From: Algibacillus agarilyticus
GTDB taxonomy: Bacteria; Pseudomonadota; Gammaproteobacteria; Enterobacterales; Alteromonadaceae
DNA: 64,000 bases
Direction of reading: 5' to 3'
Assembly: GCF_003286125.1 (NCBI RefSeq)
Contig: NZ_QMED01000021.1
Location: 1 to 64,000 of the forward strand
The number at the start of each line of letters is the position of its first letter. Positions within the stretch are counted from its first letter, which is position 1. The notes beneath the pieces are model-generated. The model saw only the letters and a list, made by a program, of their open reading frames with translations, had not been told where the DNA came from and searched no databases. A program made the translations under genes and the position numbers. Positions 44,950 to 54,394 of the stretch are shown piece after piece.

Positions 44950-47361
44950 TTAGAAGCTGTAACGTAAAGATAGTGATGAAGTTCGACCGTTAATTGCTCT
45001 AGCTCTGATGACATCTTTACTCGCCGCTGAACCCTCTTCCGCTTCGGTTATACCGATGGCATCAAACAAGTTGTTTACGTTTAGTGAGATTGAAAAGTCT
45101 TCAGTGATCAAATATTGTGCAAAAGCATTAACTTGTGTATAGCCATCAAATTTTAGATCGTTGTTGTCCTGTGCATACGCGTCGGTTGTTCCGATCAAAT
45201 TAAGGCCAAAGGTTGCTTCGTTCATAATGTAAGACGTGGTAAATGTATAAAGCAAGTCAGCTTGACGACGAGGTGTATTGCCGACTACATCTGGATTGAC
45301 TTGATCTTGCGTTATTTCTGCATCTGTCCAAGTTAAACCGCCTTTTAAGTTAAAATCTCCGATATTATAAGCAGCTTCAAGTTCAATACCTGTTGCTTCA
45401 TAAACACGGTCGAAGAATTTTTGGGTAGTGGCTTCAAAGTTTTGTTCCTCCGTTTCAGCCATAAAGCCTGTCACGAATAAGCCAAGTCCATCTCCTTTAT
45501 ACTTGTAACCCACTTCGACCTGATCAACTAAGTCTATTGAGTCTTCGGCGGTTACAGAGCCATCAGGGCGGATTTTTCCAAAAGCCAATCTATCAGCGTT
45601 GGCTCTACCACCTCGGCTAACGCGGGCAAACAATGAATTGCTGTCATTAATACTATAGTTTGAACCGATAGAGTATGAGGTGTAGCCCCAGTCATAGTTG
45701 GCGGTCTGTGGGTTTGCATTATCGATACCTGATACGCTTTGTTCAGGCACTGAAATAGTGCCATCACCATTCATATCAATAGCTTGTTGTACTGCGCCAG
45801 CGTATGTACCAACGGCTTCGCCTTCGTCACGACGAACACTCGCATCAATGGTAAAGTTACCAACTTCAGTTGAAAGTGCTAAATATGGTGCACGAATATT
45901 GTACGTTAAATCATAGTTACGTTGACAGCAATTGCCCCAAAAAGGGACGCCATAAGCGTAAAGTCCACTTTCAGATAATGCATTTCCGTCTTTATCTTTT
46001 ACATTAAGTAATGCCGCATTGTCACCTTTTACCTCCATGAGGTAAGAGTTCCACAACCATGACATGTTAATTTCCTGACGGGCAACATAATAACCAGCGG
46101 TTACAGATAGCTCGTCGAATGTACGAGTAAGTTTTAAGTCATTAACGAGAGATCCAAAATCATTTATTCCGACATCAAATGTGTGAATACGCATCGCTAA
46201 GCCATTGTCATTGGCGTTAGTAGGAAAAGCTTCTCCTGCTTGTGGGCCGTTTGCGTAATGTAATGTGGCACCATCACCGAACGAAGCTGCAATTGTGTCA
46301 CTGTCTGCTACTTCTGCAGGGAATAAAGAAACAAAAGAGCCGGATATATCAGTGATACGAAAACGATTTTCAAATTTCCAGTCATCGCTCAAATCAAGGG
46401 ATGTTTCAAAACCGACGGCATTAACAACTGGGTTCATACCATCTCTCACATCGCCGCGGCTAATGTTATTATCGCCGTTTAAACGCAGAGTTGATAGCAG
46501 GTAGGCTGAGTGAGGGGTAGCTGACTGTGCATCGAAACCAGGTATAGAACTGCCGTCTGCATACATGGGCATTGGTAAATAGCTGGTGCTGTGATCGTTT
46601 AAATGCTTAAAGTAAACTCGAACATATCCATTGTCTAATTCTTTGGTCAAGTTTGCTTTAATTTGCCCACCAGATAATCCGTTGTAGCCAGTCTCGCGTG
46701 CACCTTCACCTTCACGAACAAAGCCACCAATATGAAAACGAATGTCATCTGATAGGTAACCGCCAAACTCAAAATCAGAGCGAATGGTATCGTAATCTAA
46801 ACCTATAGTTGCACCTAGGCTGCCACTTTCGCTTTCGCCTGTCTTACTTAAAAAGTTAATAATACCACCTGGTGCATTGCTGGCTGTGGTTGAAGCTGAG
46901 CCACCCCGAATGGCTTGAATACTTTCGATTGTACTGTCAGCTCTTAAGAAAATGTCTGCATTGCCAAATGCAATATCACCAAATTGTAGAATGGGTAATC
47001 CGTCTTCTTGTAATTGTAAAAATTTTGCTCCACCGGCTGCGACTGGCAAGCCACGTACCGCAATATTGGCATTTCCGTCACCACCAGTAGACTCAGATTT
47101 TATACCTGGTATTGAACGTAGAATTTCAGCAGAGGTTCGAGGTGATGCAATTTCGACATCGCCTATTTCAAGCGTACTCACCGATACACTCGACTTCATT
47201 TTTGTTGTAGCGTGAGGGGTTCCAGTCACAATTATTTGCTCAAAATCTAATGCATCGGCTTGATTATTTTCTTGAGTATCTTCTTGAGCCAACGCTAGAT
47301 TGCTTACAAGGGCTGATGTAACCAATAAGGTTGTTGAGTTTAACTTTAACGTTTTTGTCAT
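44950..47361 (-). CDS. TonB-dependent outer-membrane receptor, probable sucrose uptake
   Basis: The 803-residue protein has a signal peptide (LLVTSALVSNLALAQ), a TonB-box-like FEQIIVTGTP, a plug domain (about 45-165, with ILRSIPGIKSESTGGDGNANIAVRG split over the usual plug motif) and a 22-strand barrel that ends in LSLRYSF with a terminal Phe. The last barrel part has FSISLNVNNLFDA, as is common. It is the first gene of the unit with MFS and fructokinase, under the palindrome at 47431. Xanthomonas SuxA has the same genetic role in sucrose uptake. Confidence 0.92.
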   Translation of the reverse strand: MTKTLKLNSTTLLVTSALVSNLALAQEDTQENNQADALDFEQIIVTGTPHATTKMKSSVSVSTLEIGDVEIASPRTSAEILRSIPGIKSESTGGDGNANIAVRGLPVAAGGAKFLQLQEDGLPILQFGDIAFGNADIFLRADSTIESIQAIRGGSASTTASNAPGGIINFLSKTGESESGSLGATIGLDYDTIRSDFEFGGYLSDDIRFHIGGFVREGEGARETGYNGLSGGQIKANLTKELDNGYVRVYFKHLNDHSTSYLPMPMYADGSSIPGFDAQSATPHSAYLLSTLRLNGDNNISRGDVRDGMNPVVNAVGFETSLDLSDDWKFENRFRITDISGSFVSLFPAEVADSDTIAASFGDGATLHYANGPQAGEAFPTNANDNGLAMRIHTFDVGINDFGSLVNDLKLTRTFDELSVTAGYYVARQEINMSWLWNSYLMEVKGDNAALLNVKDKDGNALSESGLYAYGVPFWGNCCQRNYDLTYNIRAPYLALSTEVGNFTIDASVRRDEGEAVGTYAGAVQQAIDMNGDGTISVPEQSVSGIDNANPQTANYDWGYTSYSIGSNYSINDSNSLFARVSRGGRANADRLAFGKIRPDGSVTAEDSIDLVDQVEVGYKYKGDGLGLFVTGFMAETEEQNFEATTQKFFDRVYEATGIELEAAYNIGDFNLKGGLTWTDAEITQDQVNPDVVGNTPRRQADLLYTFTTSYIMNEATFGLNLIGTTDAYAQDNNDLKFDGYTQVNAFAQYLITEDFSISLNVNNLFDAIGITEAEEGSAASKDVIRARAINGRTSSLSLRYSF

Positions 47362-47430
47362 TGTGTATGCTCCTAGTAGGGGTGGCCTACCTATTGTGAT
47401 AATTATAGTTTACAAAATAATTTTTTCTAT

Positions 47431-47450
47431 AATCTTAATCGATTAAGATT
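47431..47450. promoter_or_regulatory. LacI-type operator before the TonB receptor
   Basis: AATCTTAATCGATTAAGATT is a perfect 20-base palindrome with the central CG typical of LacI-family operators. It lies 70 bases upstream of the receptor start. Related sites lie before the sucrose phosphorylase (49675) and lacI (51311) genes. Confidence 0.8.
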
Positions 47451-47654
47451 ATTTTAGTGTAATAGTTTTGTTAAAGGCAAGTTATAATTTTAAAAAATCG
47501 CGAGTTTTTACTTAAGAGGTTGAATAGTAAGAAAAAATTAATTTGTGTTATGTTTTTTTATAGGAATTATTTAATATATATTAACTTAAATGTTTAAGTT
47601 AATTGGCTTTTTTAGTGGCTTGGTACCTTGATGGTTTTACGTTCAATGGATTTA

Positions 47655-48080
47655 TTATTGAAGTTTACGAAATTGTCCGGGGGTTAGTCCTAGTTGTTTT
47701 TTAAAGCTAATTCGCAATGATAAAGCTGAAACATAGCCACAAGATCTAGCAACTGTTTCAATTGAAACATTGCTAGACGCTAATAAGCTTTGTGCTTTTT
47801 CTAGCCTGACTTTTGTCAGCCATGCGTGTGGGCTAGTTTGCATTGTTTCACGAAAATGTCTGTCAAATGTGCTACGTGTTAAAAATGCACGATTGGCCAA
47901 ATCATATGTGTTGATCTTCTGGTGTAAATTATTTACAGCCCAAGTTAATACATTTTTTATACGGTTTTTATTTGTTGGATCGTGAGCCGGTTTATTTCCT
48001 ACCAAAAGGCGTACTCCTATAGCGGGTAATAGTGTATTATTGTCTTTGTTTGCCGCGGAGTGCTTATAGAAGATAAGCAC
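47655..48080 (-). CDS. AraC-family regulator, C-terminal DNA-binding part only
   Basis: The 141-residue ORF is nearly all a double HTH AraC domain (about 38-140): VLTWAVNNLHQKINTYDLANRAFLTRSTFDRHF and then IETVARSCGYVSALSLRISFKKQLGLTPGQFRKL. Its sequence is nearest to FtrA-type regulators, which carry an N-terminal DJ-1/PfpI domain that is absent here. The first 35 residues fit no domain, so this is probably a 3' relic or a truncated gene. It lies between the sucrose phosphorylase and the TonB receptor on the same strand. Confidence 0.65.
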   Translation of the reverse strand: MLIFYKHSAANKDNNTLLPAIGVRLLVGNKPAHDPTNKNRIKNVLTWAVNNLHQKINTYDLANRAFLTRSTFDRHFRETMQTSPHAWLTKVRLEKAQSLLASSNVSIETVARSCGYVSALSLRISFKKQLGLTPGQFRKLQ

Positions 48081-48165
48081 TCCGCGCGATCAGGAATGAC
48101 TGCAAATATTTAGGTTTCGTCTTGAACGAGATACTTGTGTCTATAATATGTTTTGGATCCTAAGC

Positions 48166-49638
48166 TTATAAAAATTCATCTATTGTTATTGTGTTAGTAT
48201 TTTCCGCCTGTTTTAACTCTAGGGTGCAATTGAGAAGCTGGATATCTAAGATAAGTTTGGCACTGCTATTTGGGGCTTGCCAACTCATGATAAATTCTTT
48301 TTCACTAAGTTGGTGGCTGAAAGAGCCGTTAAACGCTTCATGGTCGTTACGTATTTTGATTAACTTGATCAGGCCTTTTACAACAGGCAAAGTTAACTGC
48401 TGTTTTACTTGGTCTAAATCAAGATTAGCGCGGTTAATATCGCGTCCAACCTGCGTCTTAGTTAATAAATCCATATCATTTTGTACCGCTAATAAGCCGG
48501 TATAATAAACTTGAGGTAAACCTGGACTAAAAAATTGTATTGCTCGGGCAATCAAATATAACTTGTCATCGGCACCTAAAGCATCGTAATAAGTACAATT
48601 GACTTGGTACAAGTCTAAGTTACTGGCAGCGGCTCCGGTCGCTTGGCGACTTTGACCACCGCTACGATTATGGATCTCTTCTACAAGACTATCTATTGCC
48701 TCGTCATCTAGCAAACCTGGTTTATCACCATGTTTACCCACATCAATAATACCAATGCCGTCGTGTGTATCTAGTACCGTCACACAATTGCGTGGCGAAA
48801 CATCTAGCCATTTAGCTAATGGAGCGGCATCTTGGTTAAACAAGGTGTGTAATACCAACGGCGGCAAAGCAAAATCGTAGACAAGATCACATCGTTGTGC
48901 GATTTCACACTGTGTTTGGTAGTGTGAATGGATCTCTACTAAACACTGCATGTTTCTTTGTTTTGCTCTCTTTGATAAGTCATTAATAAAAGCAAATGTT
49001 TCTTCTAACATAAAACAGTTAGTTCCCGCCTTTTTAATGGCGTAACCGGCAGCATCTAGGCGGATTAACGATATATTATTGGCCGAAAAAGCATCTAATA
49101 TGCTTTCCAGGTAAGATTTTCCTTGCGCAGAATTGATATCTATATCTATTTGATTTGCGGTGAATGTTGTCCAAAACGCTTTAGTTTCTCCGGTTTTTAA
49201 CTGAATAGGAGTGAAACAAGGTGTGGGGCGAGGGCGGTAAATCTTATTTACATCTGATTGGTCAGCATTGTCACCAAAAATTTTTTCTTTAGTCAGGAAA
49301 AGTTCGTAATAGCGAGATTGCGAACCGTGTTGAAGTACGTCTAAAAATTCTGGTGATTGTGCTGACATATGATTAACGATCATATCTGCCATGATTTGGT
49401 AGTTTTGCCCTAAGTGTTTTATATCTTGCCAGCTACCGATACGAGAATCGACTTGAGTATGATCTATCGGATCAAACCCGGCATCCTCGCCATCAATTGG
49501 GTAGTAAAAGGGGAGTAAGTGTGCGCCACCAAATACGCCTTTCAATTCTGTTTGCATTAAATTATTCAGGTCTTGAAGACCACCATTAGTTAGTCTGTCG
49601 ACATAGGTAATGAGTTGAACTTTATTGCTGTTAGTCAT
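48166..49638 (-). CDS. sucrose phosphorylase, GH13 subfamily 18
   Basis: The 490-residue enzyme has the family opening LITYVDRLTNGGLQDLNNL and the GH13 regions: MADMIVNHMS (region I), IRLDAAGYAIKK with nucleophile D195, VEIHSHY with acid/base E235, and VLDTHDGIGIID with D293. These residues match the positions in Bifidobacterium sucrose phosphorylase. It converts sucrose and phosphate into glucose-1-phosphate and fructose in the cytoplasm. A LacI-type site lies 37 bases upstream of the start. It is separately promoted from the TonB receptor unit. Confidence 0.92.
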   Translation of the reverse strand: MTNSNKVQLITYVDRLTNGGLQDLNNLMQTELKGVFGGAHLLPFYYPIDGEDAGFDPIDHTQVDSRIGSWQDIKHLGQNYQIMADMIVNHMSAQSPEFLDVLQHGSQSRYYELFLTKEKIFGDNADQSDVNKIYRPRPTPCFTPIQLKTGETKAFWTTFTANQIDIDINSAQGKSYLESILDAFSANNISLIRLDAAGYAIKKAGTNCFMLEETFAFINDLSKRAKQRNMQCLVEIHSHYQTQCEIAQRCDLVYDFALPPLVLHTLFNQDAAPLAKWLDVSPRNCVTVLDTHDGIGIIDVGKHGDKPGLLDDEAIDSLVEEIHNRSGGQSRQATGAAASNLDLYQVNCTYYDALGADDKLYLIARAIQFFSPGLPQVYYTGLLAVQNDMDLLTKTQVGRDINRANLDLDQVKQQLTLPVVKGLIKLIKIRNDHEAFNGSFSHQLSEKEFIMSWQAPNSSAKLILDIQLLNCTLELKQAENTNTITIDEFL

Positions 49639-50211
49639 ACTTGTAGCTCACTTATTAAAATCACAAAGAAATAAACTTAATCGTTTAAGTAGGTTAAGTT
49701 GTAATTATGTTTTTTGCAAGCAATGATTATGGATTGTTTTTGTTTTATACTTTAAGGTATTGAATTTTATATATAAATAAAACTTACCTATGTTTTTTAT
49801 AATTAATTTTTTTACTAAAACGTTATAATTAATGGTAAGTTGGATTAAGGCTGGGTATACTTTTTTTGCCAAAACTATATTATTTTAACGGCTTATCACG
49901 GCAAAAAAAGCCGTTGTATTGTGCAATCGCTTTTGAATCTAGACGCATAGGACTATGCCCAAGAACTGTCGTCTTGATTGTTGGGTTAAGTATCATAAAT
50001 AGTGCTAAAGCCTATTTTTATAATGAAGACTGTAATTTAATGGGCTGCATGTTTACATCGAAAGTTGGTGTCTATTTTACTCTAAACGATTGACGATGCG
50101 ACTAAACTAAAGACGATTTATGCTGCATGCACTAAGCCCGATAGCAATGGCTTTGCCCAGAGCCGTCTACCCAGTATCGTCTTCATATAAGAAGGGTATA
50201 CGCTGAAACGA
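49639..50211 (-). other. long leader between lacI and sucrose phosphorylase
   Basis: The 573 bases hold an operator near the phosphorylase end and a hairpin AACGGCTT-...-AAGCCGTT at about 49892-49921. GGGTATAC appears at both 49855 and 50195. A 75-codon ORF at 49866 lacks protein-like character and is rejected. Confidence 0.5.
49675..49690. promoter_or_regulatory. LacI-type operator before sucrose phosphorylase
   Basis: ACTTAATCGTTTAAGT differs from a perfect palindrome only at the central flanks and shares the CTTAA-CG-TTAAG core with the site at 47431. It is located 37-52 bases before the start of the phosphorylase gene. Confidence 0.75.
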
Positions 50212-51285
50212 CTAAAACTCAACTGTTTCGCGTTTAATCAGCGCCGTAGGCAGAATTGTCTTTTGGGTCAACTCGCCCTTTACCAATTTAGATGCGGCTA
50301 AACGTCCTTTTTCAATGCTTTTTTGGCAAACCGTTGTTAGTGCAGGACTAGTTCTGCTTGCTTCGGGTATATCATCAAAGCCAACAACTTTTAGCTCTTG
50401 TGGTACTTGAATATTTTTTTCTCGTGCAATAGCTAATACGGCACCAGCTATAACATCACTCATGCAAAGCACGCAATTTGGTTGAGGGTGTGTTGATAAC
50501 GCCTCTCGAGCGGCCTTTGTTGCGTCTTCGTAAGTATTGTGTGGAATGTGCCAAATATAGTCAGAAGTAATGTTTAAATCTTGTTCGTTAATTGCTTGCA
50601 TATAACCAGTTAAGCGCCGTCTCGAAACTGACTCACCTTCATTATAAAGTTCGTCTTCTGTAATTCGACATACCCTATCTGAATGAATTAGCCTTAATCC
50701 CAAAATGGCAATATTGGCATTTTGTGTGTGTTGTAGGGCATACATAGCAACTTCTTTAGCGGCTGCCTGATTATCGATATTGATAGACGCGTAATTATCC
50801 GTGTCGAAATCAACTGTCACAATGGGTTTATTTGTTTGCAGTACTCGTTCAAACAGTGGGTTTTTATCTTGAGTACCATAAACAATAAATCCGTCTGGTA
50901 AAGTTTCTATACCACTTGTTTGTTTTGTTGATTCTGCACAAGAAAGCATAAGCAATTGTTTATGATTTTTCTCTAGTACTTCTGCTATCCCCGTTAAAAA
51001 TTGATTCGCGACTGGATCGGTAAAATAATAAGCAAGGGAATCACTCAATAGTACGCCTATTACGCCAGACTCGCCCTTGCGTAAAGTTCGAGCGGTTAAA
51101 TTTGGTCCGTGATAACCGAGTTCTTGACATTGCTTTAAAATTTTATCTCTAAGCTTAGCCGAAAGTTGATCTGGACGGTTAAATGCATTTGAAATTGTAG
51201 CGGTAGAAACTCCGAGTACTTTAGATACGCTTTTTAGCGTGAGTGGCTTGTTTTTTGGTTCTGCGATCAACATATTATTTTCCAA
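50212..51285 (-). CDS. LacI-family repressor of the sucrose locus
   Basis: The 357-residue protein has a classical LacI HTH (LTLKSVSKVLGVSTATISNAFNRPDQLSAKLRDKIL, about 15-50, in two helices plus hinge), followed by the periplasmic-binding-like effector domain (GVIGVLLSDSLAYYF; VVGFDDIPEA; LTTVCQKS). A start at Met5 is as plausible as Met1. Three sites of the same palindrome lie before itself, the phosphorylase and the receptor gene, so it is likely the sucrose-responsive regulator and is autoregulated. Confidence 0.9.
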   Translation of the reverse strand: MENNMLIAEPKNKPLTLKSVSKVLGVSTATISNAFNRPDQLSAKLRDKILKQCQELGYHGPNLTARTLRKGESGVIGVLLSDSLAYYFTDPVANQFLTGIAEVLEKNHKQLLMLSCAESTKQTSGIETLPDGFIVYGTQDKNPLFERVLQTNKPIVTVDFDTDNYASINIDNQAAAKEVAMYALQHTQNANIAILGLRLIHSDRVCRITEDELYNEGESVSRRRLTGYMQAINEQDLNITSDYIWHIPHNTYEDATKAAREALSTHPQPNCVLCMSDVIAGAVLAIAREKNIQVPQELKVVGFDDIPEASRTSPALTTVCQKSIEKGRLAASKLVKGELTQKTILPTALIKRETVEF

Positions 51286-51310
51286 ACTGATTATCTATAT
51301 TGATGATAAA

Positions 51311-51325
51311 GTTAAATGATTAAGT
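51311..51325. promoter_or_regulatory. imperfect LacI-type operator before lacI
   Basis: Read on the minus strand CTTAATCATTTAAC matches the CTTAATCGATTAAG core at 11 of 14 positions. It is 26 bases before the lacI start, which suggests autoregulation with a weaker site. Confidence 0.55.
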
Positions 51326-51555
51326 TTTCTAGTTAAGATACGGGCCGAGCTTCCGCATTTATTTATTAATATGAGATATTTTCTAGTATTGTTACCCAAA
51401 TAGGGTAGTCTAAAGACTGAGTTGAGGTTTCTTTGAGTTGAGGCGTTGATGGTTCTGATAATTAGCACATCGCCCTAGCGAAGTTATTAAAAACACGATG
51501 TGATCTATCACATTAATAGGCCTGATCTTTTTCCTTTATATTTGTGATCTATTTT

Positions 51556-51830
51556 GCACAAGACGTCGGTGTACTTCAGGCATCCTGCCTTTCGCTAAAG
51601 CCAGCAAAACTGTTCAAAAATGTTCCTGACATTTTTGTGCAGGAATGGTTGTTCCCATTCAAATACCGATAACGCAGGTCAAAAGCCGCTGGGGCATTCC
51701 TTTCAGGCGAGTTTGAAATTCACTTACTCTATGTTGCTCGAACTCAAAAGAGCACTACTATTTTTTCATTTAAGCGCATTTAAACGCTCGCTGAGTGGGC
51801 ACTTATTATTACGGATTGGTATTAGTCGAC
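51556..51830. mobile_element. degenerate copy of the 59210-type MITE
   Basis: From GCACAAGACGTCGGTGT to the end GTGGGCACTTATTATTACGG plus ATTGGTA, this region matches the reverse of the 59210 element, with an extra insert around 51575-51640 (CATCCTGCCTTTCGC and a TGTTCAAAAATGTTC stretch). The far terminal repeat is lost. An ORF across it (51620) is not a gene. Confidence 0.7.
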
Positions 51831-52003
51831 TTATCCACTACCTGTTTTAGTGTGTGATTATACACACTGCACCATTTAATAATGATCGTATAGCGCCGGC
51901 AACAGATAGCTTAAAGGCTGATTGATAAGCCATCGCAATACCATTAAATATTTTGCTTGGGTTGCAGGTTTTTTGATTATTTTGGGAAGACTAAAAAGTG
52001 AAG

Positions 52004-52080
52004 TGGTGCGCCCGGAGAGATTCGAACTCCCGACCAAGTGGTTCGAAGCCACCTACTCTATCCAGCTGAGCTACGGACGC
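52004..52080 (-). tRNA. tRNA-Arg, anticodon TCG
   Basis: On the minus strand the 77 bases fold as GCGTCCG / CGGGCGC acceptor stem, GCTC / GAGT D arm, GGTGG-CTTCGAA-CCACT anticodon arm and GGGAG-TTCGAAT-CTCTC T arm, with discriminator A and an encoded CCA. The loop CTTCGAA places TCG at positions 34-36, so it reads CGA arginine codons. Confidence 0.93.
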
Positions 52081-52311
52081 ATGTTTAAAACCTGATTAAG
52101 TATCAGGTCGTTGATTCTAACGATAAAACATAAATTTTCCAGTATTATTTTAAATAGTTACGCAGATATTGTCATTATGTACATTTTTTAAACTTAAACT
52201 CTTCATTTGGCTTTGATCTTTAAGGTTATTATCCGTTTAATTAGGTTTGTGGTTAGTCATTTATCTAATGGTTGATCACGTGATATGAAATGATATTTTG
52301 GGAGAACGTTA

Positions 52312-53100
52312 TTGAATTCATTAAAGTTTGACGATTTTTTACACGATAGGCCTGAACCGCAAGGCGTTGACGTTATCTGTAAGCTACAACATTTTGCTAT
52401 TATCACTTATGCGGTTGATCCTTGTCGTTTTGATAGTTTGTTACCTGACCGATTTACATTAGACACCGTTTACATTGACGATCAAGAAAAAGCGCTTATA
52501 TCTGTTGTGCCGTTCATTGATGTCGATTTTACGTCTGCCGTGTACCCTTTTCCTAAGTTTACGATGGGGCAAACTAATTATCGAATTTATATTATTGATA
52601 ATAAAACGAGTGAAAGATGTGTTTGGTTTTTAGGGACAACCCTTGATTTATGGACTTTAGCGATACCGCGATACCTTTGGAATTTACCTTGGCACAAAGG
52701 TAAAGTGCAATTTGATTGTGAATATGATCGCGTAACCCATATTTATACAAAATATAAAATGCACACCAGTGCTCTTTGGGCTCCTGCGCAGGTGGAATTG
52801 GTGCAAAAGGCAGATACCAAACTGGTTTTACCGGGATTTTCAGATCTTGAAACGGGACTTGTTTACTTAACGCATCCTTTAGCGGGGTTTTATCATCGCC
52901 GAGATGGAAAATTAGGCACCTACCGTGTTTGGCATAAACAATTAGCGGTTAAGCCTGCGCAGCTAAAATTGGCAAAATTTGGTTTGTTAAGTCGCATGGG
53001 CTTGGTTTCTGAATGTGAACAACAAACGCCACATAGTGTGTTAGTTGAGCCAGTGAACGAGTTCACTATTTACTTACCGCCTGACGTTATTAAAGAGTAG
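52312..53100 (+). CDS. DUF2071 (acetoacetate-decarboxylase-like fold) protein
   Basis: The 262-residue protein starts at TTG (52312). A clear TGGGAG at 52299-52304 and no better ATG upstream decide this start. It matches DUF2071/YqjF: QHFAIITYAVDPCRFDSLLPDRFTLD, ALISVVPFIDVDF, TNYRIYIIDNKTSERCVWFLGTTLDLW, and the middle part with HPLAGFYHRRDGKLG. Function is unknown. The stop is joined directly to a partial MITE copy, so the original 3' end may be slightly altered. Confidence 0.85.
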   Translation: MNSLKFDDFLHDRPEPQGVDVICKLQHFAIITYAVDPCRFDSLLPDRFTLDTVYIDDQEKALISVVPFIDVDFTSAVYPFPKFTMGQTNYRIYIIDNKTSERCVWFLGTTLDLWTLAIPRYLWNLPWHKGKVQFDCEYDRVTHIYTKYKMHTSALWAPAQVELVQKADTKLVLPGFSDLETGLVYLTHPLAGFYHRRDGKLGTYRVWHKQLAVKPAQLKLAKFGLLSRMGLVSECEQQTPHSVLVEPVNEFTIYLPPDVIKE

Positions 53101-53232
53101 GGCATTCCTTTCAGGCGAGTTTTAAATGGGCTTACTCTGTGTTGCTCGAACTCAAAAGAGCACCACTATTCTTTCATGTAAGCGTATTTAAACGCTCGCT
53201 GAGTGGGCACTTATTATTACGGATTGGTATTA
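53101..53232. mobile_element. partial 59210-type MITE
   Basis: GGCATTCCTTTCAGGCGAG through GTGGGCACTTATTATTACGG plus ATTGGTATT is the terminal half of the 59210 element. It begins at the stop codon of the DUF2071 gene. The remaining bases to 53439 contain no supported gene. Confidence 0.75.
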
Positions 53233-53439
53233 GTTGCGTATTAAGTTTAAGTGTTGTGCTGAGATTTAAGCGGCTTGGTGTCGTCGCTGCCGCGTTATTT
53301 TTAATATCATTCAAATATAACCGTTGCCTCATACTTTGCGTTAAAATGGCCTAATTGTCTTTTAGGTTCTGACCCCTTTCTCGATTATATCCCCACATCA
53401 CTTGGGCATATATTAACCTTATATAAGCGATCAACATCT

Positions 53440-54312
53440 ATGTCATTTAATAAAGAAATAGCCAAAGCTTACCAAATCGGCCTTGCCGGCATTGTGGTAA
53501 TGAGCACTGTACCGGTCGCTATCAAGTGGGTCAGTGCCGATCCTTGGGTGATCGGTTTTTGCCGGTTGATTATAGCCACAACCGCGCTTTATTTTTTACG
53601 ACCCGCTATTAAAGCGCTTAACAAATTAACCACTAAAGATTATTTAATATTAGCGGCACTGGGTTTATGTTTTGGCTTGCATTGGATCACCTATTTTTTT
53701 GCGATTAAATTAGGCTCTGCAACCATTGCGGTCATTGCCACCATATCGACCTACGGTTTGTATCTTTCTGTTGCGGGGCGTTATTTTTTAGGCCATGCGG
53801 TTAAACCGTATCATTGGTTTGCTTTATTGTTAGGCATTGCGGGTACGGTATTAGTTGGCGGGCAATTTGATCTCAACTCAAACGCTCTTATTGGTTTTAT
53901 TCTGGGTATTGTGAGTGGTTGCTTTTATGGTACGTTGCCCATTATTCATCAAAAATCGACCCATTTAAACGGTGATATCCGTACTTTTGGTCAGTTTGCG
54001 GGCGCATTAGTTATTTTTACTTTTTGTATTCCGTTAGGTGATTGGCAGATAAAAAATGATGATTGGTTAGGGCTTATTTATTTGGGATTAGTGGGTACTG
54101 TTGTTGCACATTCTTTGTGGGTTTATGCCGTAACGGCATTACCAACAACGGTATCGGGTTTAATCAAATATTTATACATTCCGTTAACGGCTACGTTGAG
54201 CTATTTTATTTTGGATGAAAAGTTAACTGCCTTACAATTACTGGGCGGTGTGATCGTTATTTCTGGCTGTATTTTGGGCGTGCTCGGCGATAAAATATTT
54301 AATCGTAAGTAA
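53440..54312 (+). CDS. EamA-type DMT transporter
   Basis: The 290-residue protein has ten predicted membrane helices in two EamA repeats (about 12-140 and 150-285): VMSTVPVAIKWVSADPWVIGFCRL, ITYFFAIKLGSATIAVIAT, YGTLPIIHQKS, and TVVAHSLWVYAVTALPTTVSGLIKYLYIPL. Such proteins export or import small metabolites; the substrate is not evident. It is convergent with the GH16 gene across a shared terminator. Confidence 0.88.
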   Translation: MSFNKEIAKAYQIGLAGIVVMSTVPVAIKWVSADPWVIGFCRLIIATTALYFLRPAIKALNKLTTKDYLILAALGLCFGLHWITYFFAIKLGSATIAVIATISTYGLYLSVAGRYFLGHAVKPYHWFALLLGIAGTVLVGGQFDLNSNALIGFILGIVSGCFYGTLPIIHQKSTHLNGDIRTFGQFAGALVIFTFCIPLGDWQIKNDDWLGLIYLGLVGTVVAHSLWVYAVTALPTTVSGLIKYLYIPLTATLSYFILDEKLTALQLLGGVIVISGCILGVLGDKIFNRK

Positions 54313-54338
54313 TTAATAACGTGATTTCAAAATAGATA

Positions 54339-54388
54339 AGCGCTGTTTACTTGGCAATAATATTGAGGGTAAACAGCGCGTTCATTTT
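54339..54388. terminator. convergent terminator between EamA and GH16 genes
   Basis: GCGCTGTTTAC pairs with GTAAACAGCGC, separated by 18 bases. The tail TTCATTTTTG on the plus side gives a fair T run. It probably ends the EamA transcript. Confidence 0.75.
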
Positions 54389-54394
54389 TGCTTA

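Noticed and set aside
49866-50093. 75-codon ORF in the lacI-phosphorylase gap
   Set aside because: No ribosome site, odd composition, and it lies in a hairpin-bearing intergenic region; nothing supports expression.
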